Positions 1 to 7,886 of a DNA stretch of 18,979 nucleotides are shown in pieces. The notes beneath the pieces are model-generated. The model was not told where the DNA came from, ran no database searches, and saw only the letters and a list, made by a program, of their open reading frames with translations. The DNA is taken from NCBI GenBank assembly GCA_018679695.1, contig JAHHKH010000183.1, positions 1-18,979 of the forward strand, written 5' to 3'. Position numbers and translations under genes: made by a program. This DNA comes from Maribacter sp. Its GTDB lineage: Bacteria; Bacteroidota; Bacteroidia; Flavobacteriales; Flavobacteriaceae. Position 1 is the first letter of the stretch, and each line of letters begins with the position of its first letter.

Positions 1-295
1 AATCTATGGCGCCAATATTACCATTACTTTTTCGATATACCATGAATCCACCACCACCGAGATTACCAGCAAATGGGTAGGCTACTGCAAGGGCCAGTTC
101 AGTGGCCACCATGGCATCAAAAGCATTGCCTCCCTTCTCAAGTATTGCCGAACCAATGGCTGAAGCTTCCTCCCTAGCGGAAACTACCATGGCATTATCG
201 GTTACAAGACCGGTGGCTTTTGCCGGTTGCCTTTTACATTGTGTAATAAATAACAGTAGGAATAGGAAGGGAATTGTCCTGAACAGTTGCTTCAT
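1..295 (-). CDS. ggt: Gamma-glutamyltransferase, N-terminal part (cut by window edge)
   Basis: Gamma-glutamyltransferases cleave gamma-glutamyl bonds, for example in glutathione, and transfer the glutamyl group to water or an acceptor. They are Ntn hydrolases exported to the periplasm or cell surface. Only the first 98 residues are visible. They open with a basic, very hydrophobic leader (about residues 1-19) ending in ITQC, a possible lipobox with Cys20, although Gln at -1 is unusual, so anchoring is uncertain. The family signature follows: AIGSAILEKGGNAFDA (about 46-61), VATELALAV and NLGGGGFMVY (about 78-87). The catalytic Thr and the small subunit lie outside the window. The gene begins 31 nt after acpH on the same strand, with no terminator between, so the two are probably cotranscribed. 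The family is clear; the physiological substrate is not. Confidence 0.9.
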   Translation of the reverse strand, partial: MKQLFRTIPFLFLLLFITQCKRQPAKATGLVTDNAMVVSAREEASAIGSAILEKGGNAFDAMVATELALAVAYPFAGNLGGGGFMVYRKSNGNIGAID

Positions 296-326
296 TCTTA
301 AGGTTTATTAATGGTTTTACATTAAG

Positions 327-911
327 TTACAATGATAAATATTTATGTTTTGAAAAGTGGACCAACTCTTCAAAAAAGGAAGTGAATTCCTTTTCGAAAT
401 CGGTATAATGTTCTTCCAAATCACGGATGGCGAAATTCATCTTTGATTTATTCTTGGTTCTACGGTTCATGCCATTCAATACCCTCCCAATGCCTTCCAT
501 TTTAGAATAATTGTATATCCAGTTATCCGAAATCATATAAGGCATCATTCGCTGTACCCCATGGGGAAGAATAGGGTAATTGGCTTCCAATAAATCATAA
601 AAATCATCTACAAAGACATCCAAAGGAGTAGGGGAATAGGCTTTCCAATTTTTGGCAAGAAAATGATCGTAGAAGATATCAACGATAACACGACTGTAGT
701 GCCTATAGTTCGTGTGCAAGCGCTTGCTACTTATCTTAGGTATGGCATGTGCGTCGGTATAACTATCAATTTCACGATGCAATAAAATCCCCTTTTGAAT
801 TCGAATTGGCAAATGGTCTATCTTATTGCCACGAATACTATCAGCTATGAAATTACCGATGGTAATTTCATCATCGTCGAAGGATAGGTAAATATGTGCT
901 AAAAAATTCAT
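327..911 (-). CDS. acpH: ACP phosphodiesterase (AcpH/YajB family, DUF479)
   Basis: The family includes E. coli AcpH, which removes the 4'-phosphopantetheine group from holo-acyl carrier protein in the cytoplasm. The product has 194 residues against 193 in E. coli and aligns along its length. Motifs in order are MNFLAHIYLS at the N-terminus, GNFIAD (19-24), GILLHREIDSYTD (41-53) and the segment with D78 and YDHFL (81-85). The conserved His and Asp residues would form the metal-dependent, HD-like active site. A later WIYNYSKMEGIGRVLNGM segment also matches the family. The ATG at 909-911 gives the family's normal N-terminus. The gene is divergent from glmM, whose true start is 95 bp away, and is followed by ggt. 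Some bacterial members have no tested activity, so the reaction is inferred from homology. Confidence 0.88.
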   Translation of the reverse strand: MNFLAHIYLSFDDDEITIGNFIADSIRGNKIDHLPIRIQKGILLHREIDSYTDAHAIPKISSKRLHTNYRHYSRVIVDIFYDHFLAKNWKAYSPTPLDVFVDDFYDLLEANYPILPHGVQRMMPYMISDNWIYNYSKMEGIGRVLNGMNRRTKNKSKMNFAIRDLEEHYTDFEKEFTSFFEELVHFSKHKYLSL

Positions 912-977
912 TAAGCTGTAAAATAGTTCATAAGGTCGAATTTACCAATTTGGAAGTTAGGATTGATGTTAGACCTG

Positions 978-985
978 TATATTTG
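978..985 (+). promoter_or_regulatory. Bacteroidota -7 box for glmM
   Basis: TATATTTG is an exact match to the Bacteroidota sigma-A -7 consensus TAnnTTTG and ends 21 nt before the ATG at 1007. A TTTG at 949-952 is 25 nt upstream, longer than usual, so the -33 element is weak. The box lies inside the longest possible reading frame (from 896), which argues that translation really starts at 1007. Confidence 0.6.
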
Positions 986-1006
986 CAAAAACTTTATAAA
1001 CAGAGT

Positions 1007-2395
1007 ATGACGCTTATAAAATCAATTTCAGGAATAAGGGGAACTATTGGTGGCCAACCAGGTGATAATCTAACGCCGATCGATGCTGTTAAATTCGCCG
1101 CGGCCTATGGGATTTGGCTTAAGGATTATTCACAAAAGAATAATATAAAAGTGGTTATTGGCCGTGATGCCAGGCTTTCCGGGGCAATGATCCAAAATCT
1201 TGTCGTTTCGACACTACTTGGTTTAGGCATTGATGTAATCGACCTTGATCTCTCAACCACTCCAACTGTTGAAATAGCTGTTCCATTGGAAAATGCAGAC
1301 GGGGGTATCATCCTAACCGCAAGTCATAATCCAAAGCAATGGAATGCCCTAAAACTATTGAATGAAAAAGGAGAGTTTTTGGATGCTGCACAAGGAGCAA
1401 AAATTCTCGAGATAGCAGAAAAGGAAGATTTTGACTTCGCTGAGGTTGATGATTTGGGAAGTGTGACCAGAAATGATGCATATATTGATATTCATATTGA
1501 TGAAGTTTTGAAGCTTTCCTTGGTAGATGCCGATACCATTCGAGGTGCTAAATTCAAGGTGGTTGTTGATGGCGTAAATTCGACTGGGGGTATTGCAATT
1601 CCTAAGTTATTGGAAACGCTGGGCGTTGAGGTTGTGAAACTCTATTGTGATCCAACAGGTCATTTTCCGCATAATCCAGAGCCTCTGAAAGAGCATTTAG
1701 GAGATATCTGTGATCTCGTTGTCAAGGAAAATGCCGATTTCGGTATAGTGGTGGATCCCGATGTTGATCGTTTGGCATTTATAAGCAATGACGGGGAAAT
1801 GTTCGGTGAGGAGTACACCTTGGTTGCCTGTGCGGATTATGTACTTGGTAAAACAAAGGGGAATACCGTCTCTAATTTATCTTCTTCACGTGCACTTCGC
1901 GATATTACCCAAAAGCATGGCGGCACATATGAGGCGGCTGCGGTAGGAGAAGTAAATGTTGTAAGCAAGATGAAAGCCAACAAGGCCATTATAGGCGGGG
2001 AAGGGAATGGCGGAATAATCTATCCCGAAAGTCATTACGGAAGGGATTCCTTGGTCGGGACGGCATTGTTTTTAATGCTTATGGCGGAAAAAGGCGGCAC
2101 GGTCAAAGAATTACGCGCTAGTTATCCCAGTTATTTCATGAGTAAAAAGAAAATTCAGTTGACACCGGAACTCGATGTTGATAGTATTTTGAAAACTATG
2201 GCAGCTACTTACCAAAATGAGGATATTTCGACCATCGATGGGGTAAAGATTGATTTTGCTGAAAACTGGGTACACTTGCGAAAATCGAATACCGAACCCA
2301 TTATTCGTGTTTATACCGAGGCCAAAAGCCAATCAGAGGCCAATGAATTAGCCGATAGGATAATTGGTGAGATTAAAGAAGTGGCAGCGCTATAG
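1007..2395 (+). CDS. glmM: Phosphoglucosamine mutase / phosphomannomutase-type phosphohexomutase
   Basis: Alpha-D-phosphohexomutase of 462 residues. The likely reaction is glucosamine-6-phosphate to glucosamine-1-phosphate, feeding UDP-GlcNAc for peptidoglycan and LPS. All four family domains are visible: SGIRGTIGG near the N-terminus; the phosphoserine loop TASHNP with catalytic Ser106; the metal loop DPDVDR (250-255); the sugar-binding loop GEGNGG (331-336, in place of GEMSGH of classical GlmM); and the C-terminal phosphate loop RKSNTEPIIRVYTEA (425-439). The frame stays open upstream to 896, but I chose the ATG at 1007: it gives the family N-terminus MTLIKSISGIRG, and a good -7 box lies at 978-985. 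The EEP gene follows after 13 bp, so they probably share a transcript. Phosphomannomutase or phosphoglucomutase activity cannot be excluded because Bacteroidota members are often bifunctional or misnamed. Confidence 0.9.
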   Translation: MTLIKSISGIRGTIGGQPGDNLTPIDAVKFAAAYGIWLKDYSQKNNIKVVIGRDARLSGAMIQNLVVSTLLGLGIDVIDLDLSTTPTVEIAVPLENADGGIILTASHNPKQWNALKLLNEKGEFLDAAQGAKILEIAEKEDFDFAEVDDLGSVTRNDAYIDIHIDEVLKLSLVDADTIRGAKFKVVVDGVNSTGGIAIPKLLETLGVEVVKLYCDPTGHFPHNPEPLKEHLGDICDLVVKENADFGIVVDPDVDRLAFISNDGEMFGEEYTLVACADYVLGKTKGNTVSNLSSSRALRDITQKHGGTYEAAAVGEVNVVSKMKANKAIIGGEGNGGIIYPESHYGRDSLVGTALFLMLMAEKGGTVKELRASYPSYFMSKKKIQLTPELDVDSILKTMAATYQNEDISTIDGVKIDFAENWVHLRKSNTEPIIRVYTEAKSQSEANELADRIIGEIKEVAAL

Positions 2396-2408
2396 CGGCT
2401 TAATCTTG

Positions 2409-3191
2409 ATGATGAATTTAAAGCTCCTTTTCCTGATTTCTATTTGCTTTGTCCATAATAGTTTTGGACAGGCAGATACTTTGAAGGTAATGAGTTTTAA
2501 TATCTTACATGGCGCCACCACCAAGGGTGATTTTAATTTAGATACGATCGCCGGTGTAATCAATAAGTACAATCCTGATTTGGTCGCTTTGCAGGAAGTA
2601 GATTTCAAGACAAAAAGGGCAAAGCGTTATGATCTATCCACAGAAATTGGTATCCGCACAAAAATGGCATCAATTTTTGCCAGGGCAATGTACTACGATG
2701 AAGGCGAATATGGTGAGGCCGTTTTATCGAACTTGACGTTTGTGGGCACTGAAAATATTCAATTACCCCATCGACCCGATTCTGAACCAAGGGCCGCCCT
2801 GTTAACAAGGGTAAGGACAAAAAATGGGAATATTATACAATTTGTTGGCACCCATTTAGATCATTTAAAAGAAAACAAGGATCGATTGATGCAGGCCAAG
2901 GCCATAAATCAAAAGCTCGGGCAATCAGAGCTTCCTACCTTATTGGTCGGAGACCTTAACGATGGCCCGGATAGTGAAACCCTAAAAATTCTTTATCGGT
3001 ATTTTCAGAAACCAAAAATCCCTGCTGCAAAACTAAATACATGGCCTGCTGATGAGCCCAGGATTAATCTTGACCATATTTTATTCAATATGCCCGATCG
3101 TTGGGAGGTTCTTGATTATAAGGTAGTATGTGAGAATTACGCTAGTGACCATTGCATTGTAGTGGCCAATTTGGTTTATAATCCCAATTAA
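2409..3191 (+). CDS. Secreted endonuclease/exonuclease/phosphatase (EEP) family hydrolase
   Basis: Metal-dependent phosphodiesterase or phosphatase fold shared by DNase I, sphingomyelinase and inositol phosphatases. Two ATG codons stand in tandem (2409, 2412); residues are numbered from the second, giving 259. A Sec signal peptide covers about residues 1-19 and ends SFG before QAD, so the mature protein is exported. The complete EEP catalytic set is present: MSFNILHG (N30), LQEVDF (E62), GTHLDH (H148), GDLNDGPDS (D181, N183), LDHILF (D221, H222) and SDHCIV (D246, H247). It follows glmM by 13 bp and ends 12 bp before the convergent acyltransferase. The substrate could be a nucleic acid, phospholipid or sugar phosphate; nothing here decides. 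Export fits phosphate or nucleotide scavenging, which is inference. Confidence 0.87.
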   Translation: MMNLKLLFLISICFVHNSFGQADTLKVMSFNILHGATTKGDFNLDTIAGVINKYNPDLVALQEVDFKTKRAKRYDLSTEIGIRTKMASIFARAMYYDEGEYGEAVLSNLTFVGTENIQLPHRPDSEPRAALLTRVRTKNGNIIQFVGTHLDHLKENKDRLMQAKAINQKLGQSELPTLLVGDLNDGPDSETLKILYRYFQKPKIPAAKLNTWPADEPRINLDHILFNMPDRWEVLDYKVVCENYASDHCIVVANLVYNPN

Positions 3192-3203
3192 GAGGGCTGC
3201 CTA

Positions 3204-4082
3204 TCATTTAGGTGCCTTATCCCGATGTTTCCAACGACGATGCGTCCATAGATAGTGTTCTGGTCTTTCCTTGATTTGCTGTTCGGTTAATTCAATGAAT
3301 TTATCGGTTATCTCATTTTGTTCGGTACTACGTCCAGCCAAAGTAATTGGAATAAACTCGGCTTGATAATAACCGCGTTTTACTTTGCTCACCTTTAAAA
3401 AGACCACGGCCAGATCAAGTTTTCTGGCCAAGGCTTCTGCCCCATTAAAAATAGGGACCTTGACCCCCATAAAATCTTTCCAATACTGTGCCCTTTTAAC
3501 TTGTGGGGACTGATCACTGACCATACCATAAACGGCACCGATATGATTTTGATGATTGCGAACAACAGTCTTAACCGTATCTTTCTGGGTAATCAATTCG
3601 GTGTTCCATTTGGCCCTGATTTTCTTGATTAGATTGTCGAAATATGAATTGTTTATTTTCTGATAAACCGCATATCCCTTGGATTCGATATAATTATTAA
3701 TGCTTACGTTCCATTCCCAATTGGCATAATGTGAACAAACGATTAAAATACTTTTCTTTTTCTCTGTTTCTCGAAGCAAATCAATATTGGTAACATGGTA
3801 TTTCCTTTTAACGGCTTCTTTTGATATGCTCATGGTCTTGATCATCTCCATGAACATATCGCACATATGCCGATAGAATTTTTCCTCGATCCCATTTAGT
3901 TCGTTTTTGGATTTATTTGGAAAAACCAACTCCAAATTAGCACGTACTACTTTCCTTCGATAGCCTATAAGCCTATACACCATGAAATAAATGAAATTCG
4001 AAAACCCATAAAATACGTGATGGGGTAAAATGGAAATAATCCATAATACCGGATAAATCAAAATAAAAGCAAGTAGTTGCAT
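3204..4082 (-). CDS. Lysophospholipid acyltransferase, LpxL/HtrB family
   Basis: Member of the lipid A biosynthesis acyltransferase family, which transfers an acyl chain onto lipid A precursors or related lipids at the inner membrane. The 292-residue protein begins with a membrane anchor (about 2-20, FILIYPVLWIISILP). It carries the HX4E catalytic motif as HYANWE (H118, E123), a DQSP motif (190-193) and the conserved C-terminal HYLWTHRRWKHR. The ATG at 4082 was preferred over one at 4103, because the earlier codon lies on the promoter palindrome and would add residues before the hydrophobic anchor. Flavobacterial lipid A is usually penta-acylated, and members here can act on other lipids such as aminolipids, so the exact acceptor is open. 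It is divergent from the rhomboid gene. Confidence 0.85.
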   Translation of the reverse strand: MQLLAFILIYPVLWIISILPHHVFYGFSNFIYFMVYRLIGYRRKVVRANLELVFPNKSKNELNGIEEKFYRHMCDMFMEMIKTMSISKEAVKRKYHVTNIDLLRETEKKKSILIVCSHYANWEWNVSINNYIESKGYAVYQKINNSYFDNLIKKIRAKWNTELITQKDTVKTVVRNHQNHIGAVYGMVSDQSPQVKRAQYWKDFMGVKVPIFNGAEALARKLDLAVVFLKVSKVKRGYYQAEFIPITLAGRSTEQNEITDKFIELTEQQIKERPEHYLWTHRRWKHRDKAPK

Positions 4083-4100
4083 TCGTTCAGAAGTAAAGGG

Positions 4101-4118
4101 CAAATATAGCTATATTTG
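4101..4118. promoter_or_regulatory. Palindromic divergent promoter (two back-to-back -7 boxes)
   Basis: CAAATATAGCTATATTTG is a perfect 18-bp palindrome. Each half reads TATATTTG outward, so each strand has an exact TAnnTTTG -7 box: 4111-4118 for the rhomboid gene (plus) and 4108-4101 for the acyltransferase (minus). The outward-facing boxes give start codons 24 nt (4143) and 18 nt (4082) downstream. Sigma factor could hardly occupy both at once, so the promoters should exclude one another. Confidence 0.7.
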
Positions 4119-4142
4119 GCACCAAATGTAATGCTTCTAAAT

Positions 4143-4793
4143 ATGTATAATCTTCATATTGCCACTATTGCCATTATCGCTGTAAATGTCCTGGTCTCAT
4201 TGAAAGGATACAATGACGCCTCTTTTTTTGAACGTTATAAATTTAGTATAGGGGCTATCAAGGCGGGTCAAAAAGATCGCATGCTTACTTCTGGATTCCT
4301 GCATGTTGACCTATCACATCTTTTTATGAACATGTTCACTTTGTTCTTTTTTGCAGATGTGGTTATCAACTGGTTTGGACCTATAAAATTTGTCGGGATA
4401 TATTTTCTCAGTCTTCTAGCGGGAAGTCTATTGGCTTTATTTTTCCATAAAGATGAACCTTATTATAGCGCAGTCGGTGCCAGTGGGGCGGTAACAGGTA
4501 TTTTGTATGCGGCTATATTACTTCAGCCAGATATGCGCTTGGCATTGATGTTCATTCCCATTCCGTTCCCCGCCTATGTATTGGGGATCGCCTATCTTCT
4601 TTATTCCATATACGGAATGAAAAAACGATTGGGCAATATTGGTCATACCGCACATTTTGGTGGCGCAATTGGTGGTTATATTACCACGCTATTACTTAAA
4701 CCAGACCTATTGGCAACAGATACCCTGATGGTGATTCTCCTTGCCGTGCCCATTGTTATACTTTTTGTAATGGAAAAGACAGGTAAACTGTAG
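4143..4793 (+). CDS. Rhomboid family intramembrane serine protease
   Basis: Polytopic protease that cuts transmembrane segments of substrate proteins within the inner membrane. In 216 residues the rhomboid core is complete: H59xxxN63 (HLFMN) in TM2, GASG with nucleophile Ser114 in TM4, and catalytic His171 in TAHFGG in TM6. These match Ser201/His254 and His150/Asn154 of E. coli GlpG. About six hydrophobic segments are present, starting at residues 7-20, with no extra soluble domain. In-frame ATGs at 4131 and a TTG at 4116 also exist; I chose 4143 because the -7 box at 4111-4118 would start the transcript near 4124-4126, leaving almost no leader for 4131. Substrate unknown. An all-AT 8-bp hairpin lies just after the stop. 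Confidence 0.9.
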   Translation: MYNLHIATIAIIAVNVLVSLKGYNDASFFERYKFSIGAIKAGQKDRMLTSGFLHVDLSHLFMNMFTLFFFADVVINWFGPIKFVGIYFLSLLAGSLLALFFHKDEPYYSAVGASGAVTGILYAAILLQPDMRLALMFIPIPFPAYVLGIAYLLYSIYGMKKRLGNIGHTAHFGGAIGGYITTLLLKPDLLATDTLMVILLAVPIVILFVMEKTGKL

Positions 4794-4901
4794 TATTTTT
4801 ATTGTTAAATAAAAAGGGTTTCCTTTAGCATAAATCAGCGTTACGACTGTCTTTTATTAGCCTTTCATCGAAAAAATAACAATTAAATTATACACTTTAA
4901 G

Positions 4902-4909
4902 TAAATTTG
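4902..4909 (+). promoter_or_regulatory. -7 box upstream of the LVIVD lipoprotein
   Basis: TAAATTTG fits TAnnTTTG exactly and ends 44 nt before the ATG at 4954, within the 160-bp gap after the rhomboid gene. No convincing TTTG is found 17-20 nt upstream, so this is a half match. Confidence 0.45.
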
Positions 4910-4953
4910 TCGTTTAGTTAGAAACCCGAATCTAATTTAACCATACGAATACC

Positions 4954-6588
4954 ATGAAAAAAGTATACCTACTACTTTGCTCAACAACCCTGTTTATAAC
5001 TTCTTGTAGTGACGAAACTACCATCTTTAGCGACCCTAAAGACGAACTTCAGCTAGAGAAGAACAATCAAATTTTGACAAGCAGTGTAATCTATGATGAT
5101 GCTGGTGTTTTGGATATCGCTGAGGAAGACATTATTACTGGCAAGACCTCAAGAACAGATAAAATCGGCGATGCAGGGGACTACCCCCTAACTTTGGTTG
5201 CCCAAATCAATCCACCGTCATTCCCCGGAGGTGAGAATTTGACGGCTACCCACGTCCATATTGAAGGAAATTATGCCTACGTTTCATACAATACAGCACA
5301 GGAGGGTTATGTCGGTGCTATTGATATTATTAACGTAAACGATCCAACCAACCCTAAGGTCGCATCTAGGTTGTATTATGATAATGCCGATATAAACTCT
5401 ATTGAATATAGCGACGGTTATGTGTATGCAGTAGGAGGTATCGATTCTGAGAAATCCATTACGGCCACTTCGAACTCATTTGTGGCTAAAATTCCTGCTA
5501 CAGGGGGCATTATGAATGTTGATGCTGGTGTTATCTATGGTTTTCAAGAGGGCTATAATAGCACAGACGTAGAAGTAACATCAAGTGGTGTTGTCGTATC
5601 GAGTGGCGGTAACGGTTCTATAACCGTTTATGACAAAAGGGACTTGACAATAATAAGGGACGCAATGTTCGAAGATTTGCGATCTGTCTCACATTATAAC
5701 GATCAATTTGCAGTACTTGATGCCAGTAAAGGTATTAGTGTACTTGATAGTGATTTGAATATTACCAACGAAATTGCAATCAATACTGATTTTGGAGCCG
5801 GGACCAAGAGGACTCTTGCTTTTGAGAATGATAAAGTCATTGTTTCCGAAGGAGCGAAAGGCGCAGGAATTTATAGTTTGGCGAGCGGCTCGTTGATTGA
5901 ATATTTACCTATCTTATCTGATGGAACTTCTGAATGGAGTGAAACGAACGCTGTTGCCACGAACGAAGGGATTATTTTAATGGCAAATGGTGGTGCGGGA
6001 CTTTGCTTATCGGAAAATAATGCCGACAGTGCAAATTTGTACGGGGTTATCCAATTGGAAGGTTCAATAAATTTTGTTGAATCAAAGGACGACTACATAT
6101 TTGCAGCCTCTGGTAAAAGCGGTCTGCAAATTATTAAAATGAATAGACCAAGTGAAAGTTTAGCCGCTAGTTGTAATTCACTTCCAAGCTATTCAGGAAG
6201 TACCGATTTAAATGTAAGACTTGGTGAAGATGAGGCATATAGAGGTGCCAAAAGATTTTCAAATATAGAAGTAGGAGGTTCGTTATTACTTTGTGGATCC
6301 TGGACGGTCAGCAATTCTGTGGATGTCAAAGATGATGCCTTATTTGAAATGAACGGTACATTGGTTGTCGGAAGAAATAATAAAAGAAAAAATGTTATTG
6401 TTCACCCAGGTGCTACCTTTAAGGTTGAAGGGAACCTTAGCATTTATGGTGATTTGATCTTGTCTGATGGTGCTACCTTGGAATTTATTGGAAACGGATC
6501 AGTGGTTAACCTATTCGGGTCGGTAGTTCGAGGGGAATCAACAGTGGTTTATGGTGATTTCGACGATGTGAAGAACAAATTTCAATAA
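4954..6588 (+). CDS. Surface lipoprotein with LVIVD-type beta-propeller repeats and solenoid-like C-terminus
   Basis: 544-residue exported lipoprotein of unknown function. The signal peptide ends in the lipobox FITSC (Cys18), followed by SDETT, an acidic start often seen in surface-exposed Bacteroidota lipoproteins. The region from about 75 to 400 consists of repeating beta units of the LVIVD propeller type: one clear copy is GAIDIINVNDPTNPKVASRL (121-140), followed by SIEYSDGYVYAVGG, and later copies are more diverged. From about 440 to the end the composition changes to short valine- and glycine-rich rungs (NGTLVVG, GATFKVEGNLSIYGDLILSDGATLEFIGNG), resembling a parallel beta-solenoid. No enzyme motif, SusD-like signature or type IX C-terminal sorting domain is seen. 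It stands alone between its own promoter and a strong terminator. A role in adhesion or binding at the cell surface is a guess. Confidence 0.8.
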   Translation: MKKVYLLLCSTTLFITSCSDETTIFSDPKDELQLEKNNQILTSSVIYDDAGVLDIAEEDIITGKTSRTDKIGDAGDYPLTLVAQINPPSFPGGENLTATHVHIEGNYAYVSYNTAQEGYVGAIDIINVNDPTNPKVASRLYYDNADINSIEYSDGYVYAVGGIDSEKSITATSNSFVAKIPATGGIMNVDAGVIYGFQEGYNSTDVEVTSSGVVVSSGGNGSITVYDKRDLTIIRDAMFEDLRSVSHYNDQFAVLDASKGISVLDSDLNITNEIAINTDFGAGTKRTLAFENDKVIVSEGAKGAGIYSLASGSLIEYLPILSDGTSEWSETNAVATNEGIILMANGGAGLCLSENNADSANLYGVIQLEGSINFVESKDDYIFAASGKSGLQIIKMNRPSESLAASCNSLPSYSGSTDLNVRLGEDEAYRGAKRFSNIEVGGSLLLCGSWTVSNSVDVKDDALFEMNGTLVVGRNNKRKNVIVHPGATFKVEGNLSIYGDLILSDGATLEFIGNGSVVNLFGSVVRGESTVVYGDFDDVKNKFQ

Positions 6589-6603
6589 ATAATAAATATT
6601 ATA

Positions 6604-6644
6604 CAAAAAAAGCCCTGATGTTCAAAACACCAGGGCTTTTTTTT
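6604..6644. terminator. Bidirectional intrinsic terminator
   Basis: A run of seven A (6604-6610) precedes the hairpin AGCCCTGaTGT / ACAcCAGGGCT (6611-6637, one mismatch, 5-nt loop), which is followed by eight T (ending 6644). The A and T tracts let it act on both strands, ending the lipoprotein transcript (plus) and the TlpA-family transcript (minus), which converge here 70 bp apart. Confidence 0.9.
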
Positions 6645-6658
6645 ATGTCGTGTAATTC

Positions 6659-7789
6659 CTAGTTCAGTAATTCGGCAACCTTTGCCTCAAGGGCTGGGCC
6701 TCGTAGATTTTTTGCGACAATTACTCCGTTTTCATCCAATAGAAAAGCAGCCGGAATCGCATTAACATTGTACATCTTTGCAATCGCGTCATCAAAATAG
6801 GCAATGTTCGATACATGGTTCCAGGTTAAACCATCATCTTTAATGGCTTTTTTCCAGGCTTCCGCTGTTTTGTCCAAGGAAACACCGATTATGTTCAAGC
6901 CTTTGTCGTGGTATTTGTTATAAACCTTTAGAACATTTGGATTCTCAGCGCGACATGGTCTGCACCAGGCAGCCCAAAAATCAATAAGTGTTGCTTTGCC
7001 CTTAATATCGTTTAATGCCAATAGTTCCCCCGTTGGTGTTGGGGCCGAGAAATTAGGTGCAACTGCTCCAATACTGGTGTCCATGGCCATTTCTTCACGT
7101 TCTTTAATTGCATTTAATGTTTGGAGCACTTTTTTTGCTGTCTCTGTTTCCTTAATTTCAGGAGCAAGCCCATTGTACAATTCCTCCAGTTCATCTGTGG
7201 AAGAAGTTCTTGAATTAATGGCTTTATCAATTAACAAGGCCGATATCAGTGCAGTCGGATGCGATTTGACATAATCCAATTCAAAAGTTTCATATTCAGC
7301 GCGTAAATCACCCAATTCTTCCTGCAATGAAATCATTAATACGGTATCTTGGGTCATGCTGGCGTTTTTCATATCCTCTTGAATATTAACCGCCTGCTGA
7401 GTAATTGCCCTTGACTTCCCTTTATAGTCATCCATAAAGTCATTTTGAACAGTTCCTGTGATTTTCGCGAGACCTAGGCTGTCTTTATGTGCACTGACAT
7501 CAATTTCACCATTCTCGATAATGGCAGCTGCATATCCGTTTAGTTGGTCAATAAATATATAATGCATCTCGGGCATGTCTTTCTTGCCATTAAAAACAAA
7601 CATCCCATTTTTAGTTAAAGCCGTATCAACATCAATAAGCTGATTGTTTTCACTACCTTTTCTCAGGTAAACCTTAACATCATCATCGATATCACCCGTT
7701 ATTGTACCGTTAATAGTATAGCCTTCGGGGTTTGAGGCACAGGAAGCTAAGATCAGCATTGCTAAAAGTGCAAATAGCGTATTTTTCAT
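6659..7789 (-). CDS. TlpA-family thiol-disulfide lipoprotein with DUF4369-like N-terminal domain
   Basis: Periplasmic membrane-anchored thioredoxin-fold protein of 376 residues. The signal peptide ends in the lipobox ILASC (Cys17). Residues about 24-120 form the beta-rich domain typical of Bacteroidota TlpA-like proteins (DUF4369: YTINGTITGDIDDDVKVYL), followed by a helical linker (about 125-230). The AhpC/TSA-thioredoxin domain (about 240-376) has FWAAWCRPCRAENP with redox cysteines C276 and C279, and cis-Pro346 in AIPAAFLLDENG. The ATG at 7789 was chosen because it starts a normal lipoprotein signal peptide; an in-frame ATG at 7831 lies upstream of the promoter box. The family reduces disulfides of exported proteins, such as cytochrome c apoproteins, or acts in redox stress; the partner here is unknown. 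It has its own promoter and shares the bidirectional terminator. Confidence 0.9.
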   Translation of the reverse strand: MKNTLFALLAMLILASCASNPEGYTINGTITGDIDDDVKVYLRKGSENNQLIDVDTALTKNGMFVFNGKKDMPEMHYIFIDQLNGYAAAIIENGEIDVSAHKDSLGLAKITGTVQNDFMDDYKGKSRAITQQAVNIQEDMKNASMTQDTVLMISLQEELGDLRAEYETFELDYVKSHPTALISALLIDKAINSRTSSTDELEELYNGLAPEIKETETAKKVLQTLNAIKEREEMAMDTSIGAVAPNFSAPTPTGELLALNDIKGKATLIDFWAAWCRPCRAENPNVLKVYNKYHDKGLNIIGVSLDKTAEAWKKAIKDDGLTWNHVSNIAYFDDAIAKMYNVNAIPAAFLLDENGVIVAKNLRGPALEAKVAELLN

Positions 7790-7808
7790 CAATATTATTT
7801 TTAGATGG

Positions 7809-7816
7809 CAAATGTA
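7809..7816 (-). promoter_or_regulatory. -7 box for the TlpA-family gene
   Basis: On the minus strand this reads TACATTTG, an exact TAnnTTTG, ending 19 nt before the ATG at 7789. It lies just after the terminator of the preceding gene, so the TlpA-family gene is a separate transcription unit. Confidence 0.55.
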
Positions 7817-7835
7817 GTTATATATCCGCATAAAT

Positions 7836-7862
7836 AAAAAGCCCTTAACAATTGCTAAGGGC
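7836..7862 (-). terminator. Intrinsic terminator of the beta-barrel gene
   Basis: Perfect 7-bp stem GCCCTTA (7841-7847) / TAAGGGC (7856-7862) with an 8-nt loop containing CAATTG. On the minus strand the stem is followed by TTTTT (7840-7836). It lies 24 bp past the stop of the gene at 7887-8387. Confidence 0.8.
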
Positions 7863-7886
7863 CCTTCAATTATTAAAACAGTGCGT

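Noticed and set aside
102..311. Plus-strand open frame of 69 codons at the left edge
   Set aside because: It lies antisense to a clear gamma-glutamyltransferase N-terminus and has no recognisable features.
4796..4815. Perfect 8-bp inverted repeat TTTTTATT-GTTA-AATAAAAA after the rhomboid stop codon
   Set aside because: The stem is entirely A/T with no GC core, so it is too weak to call an intrinsic terminator; the region is simply AT-rich.
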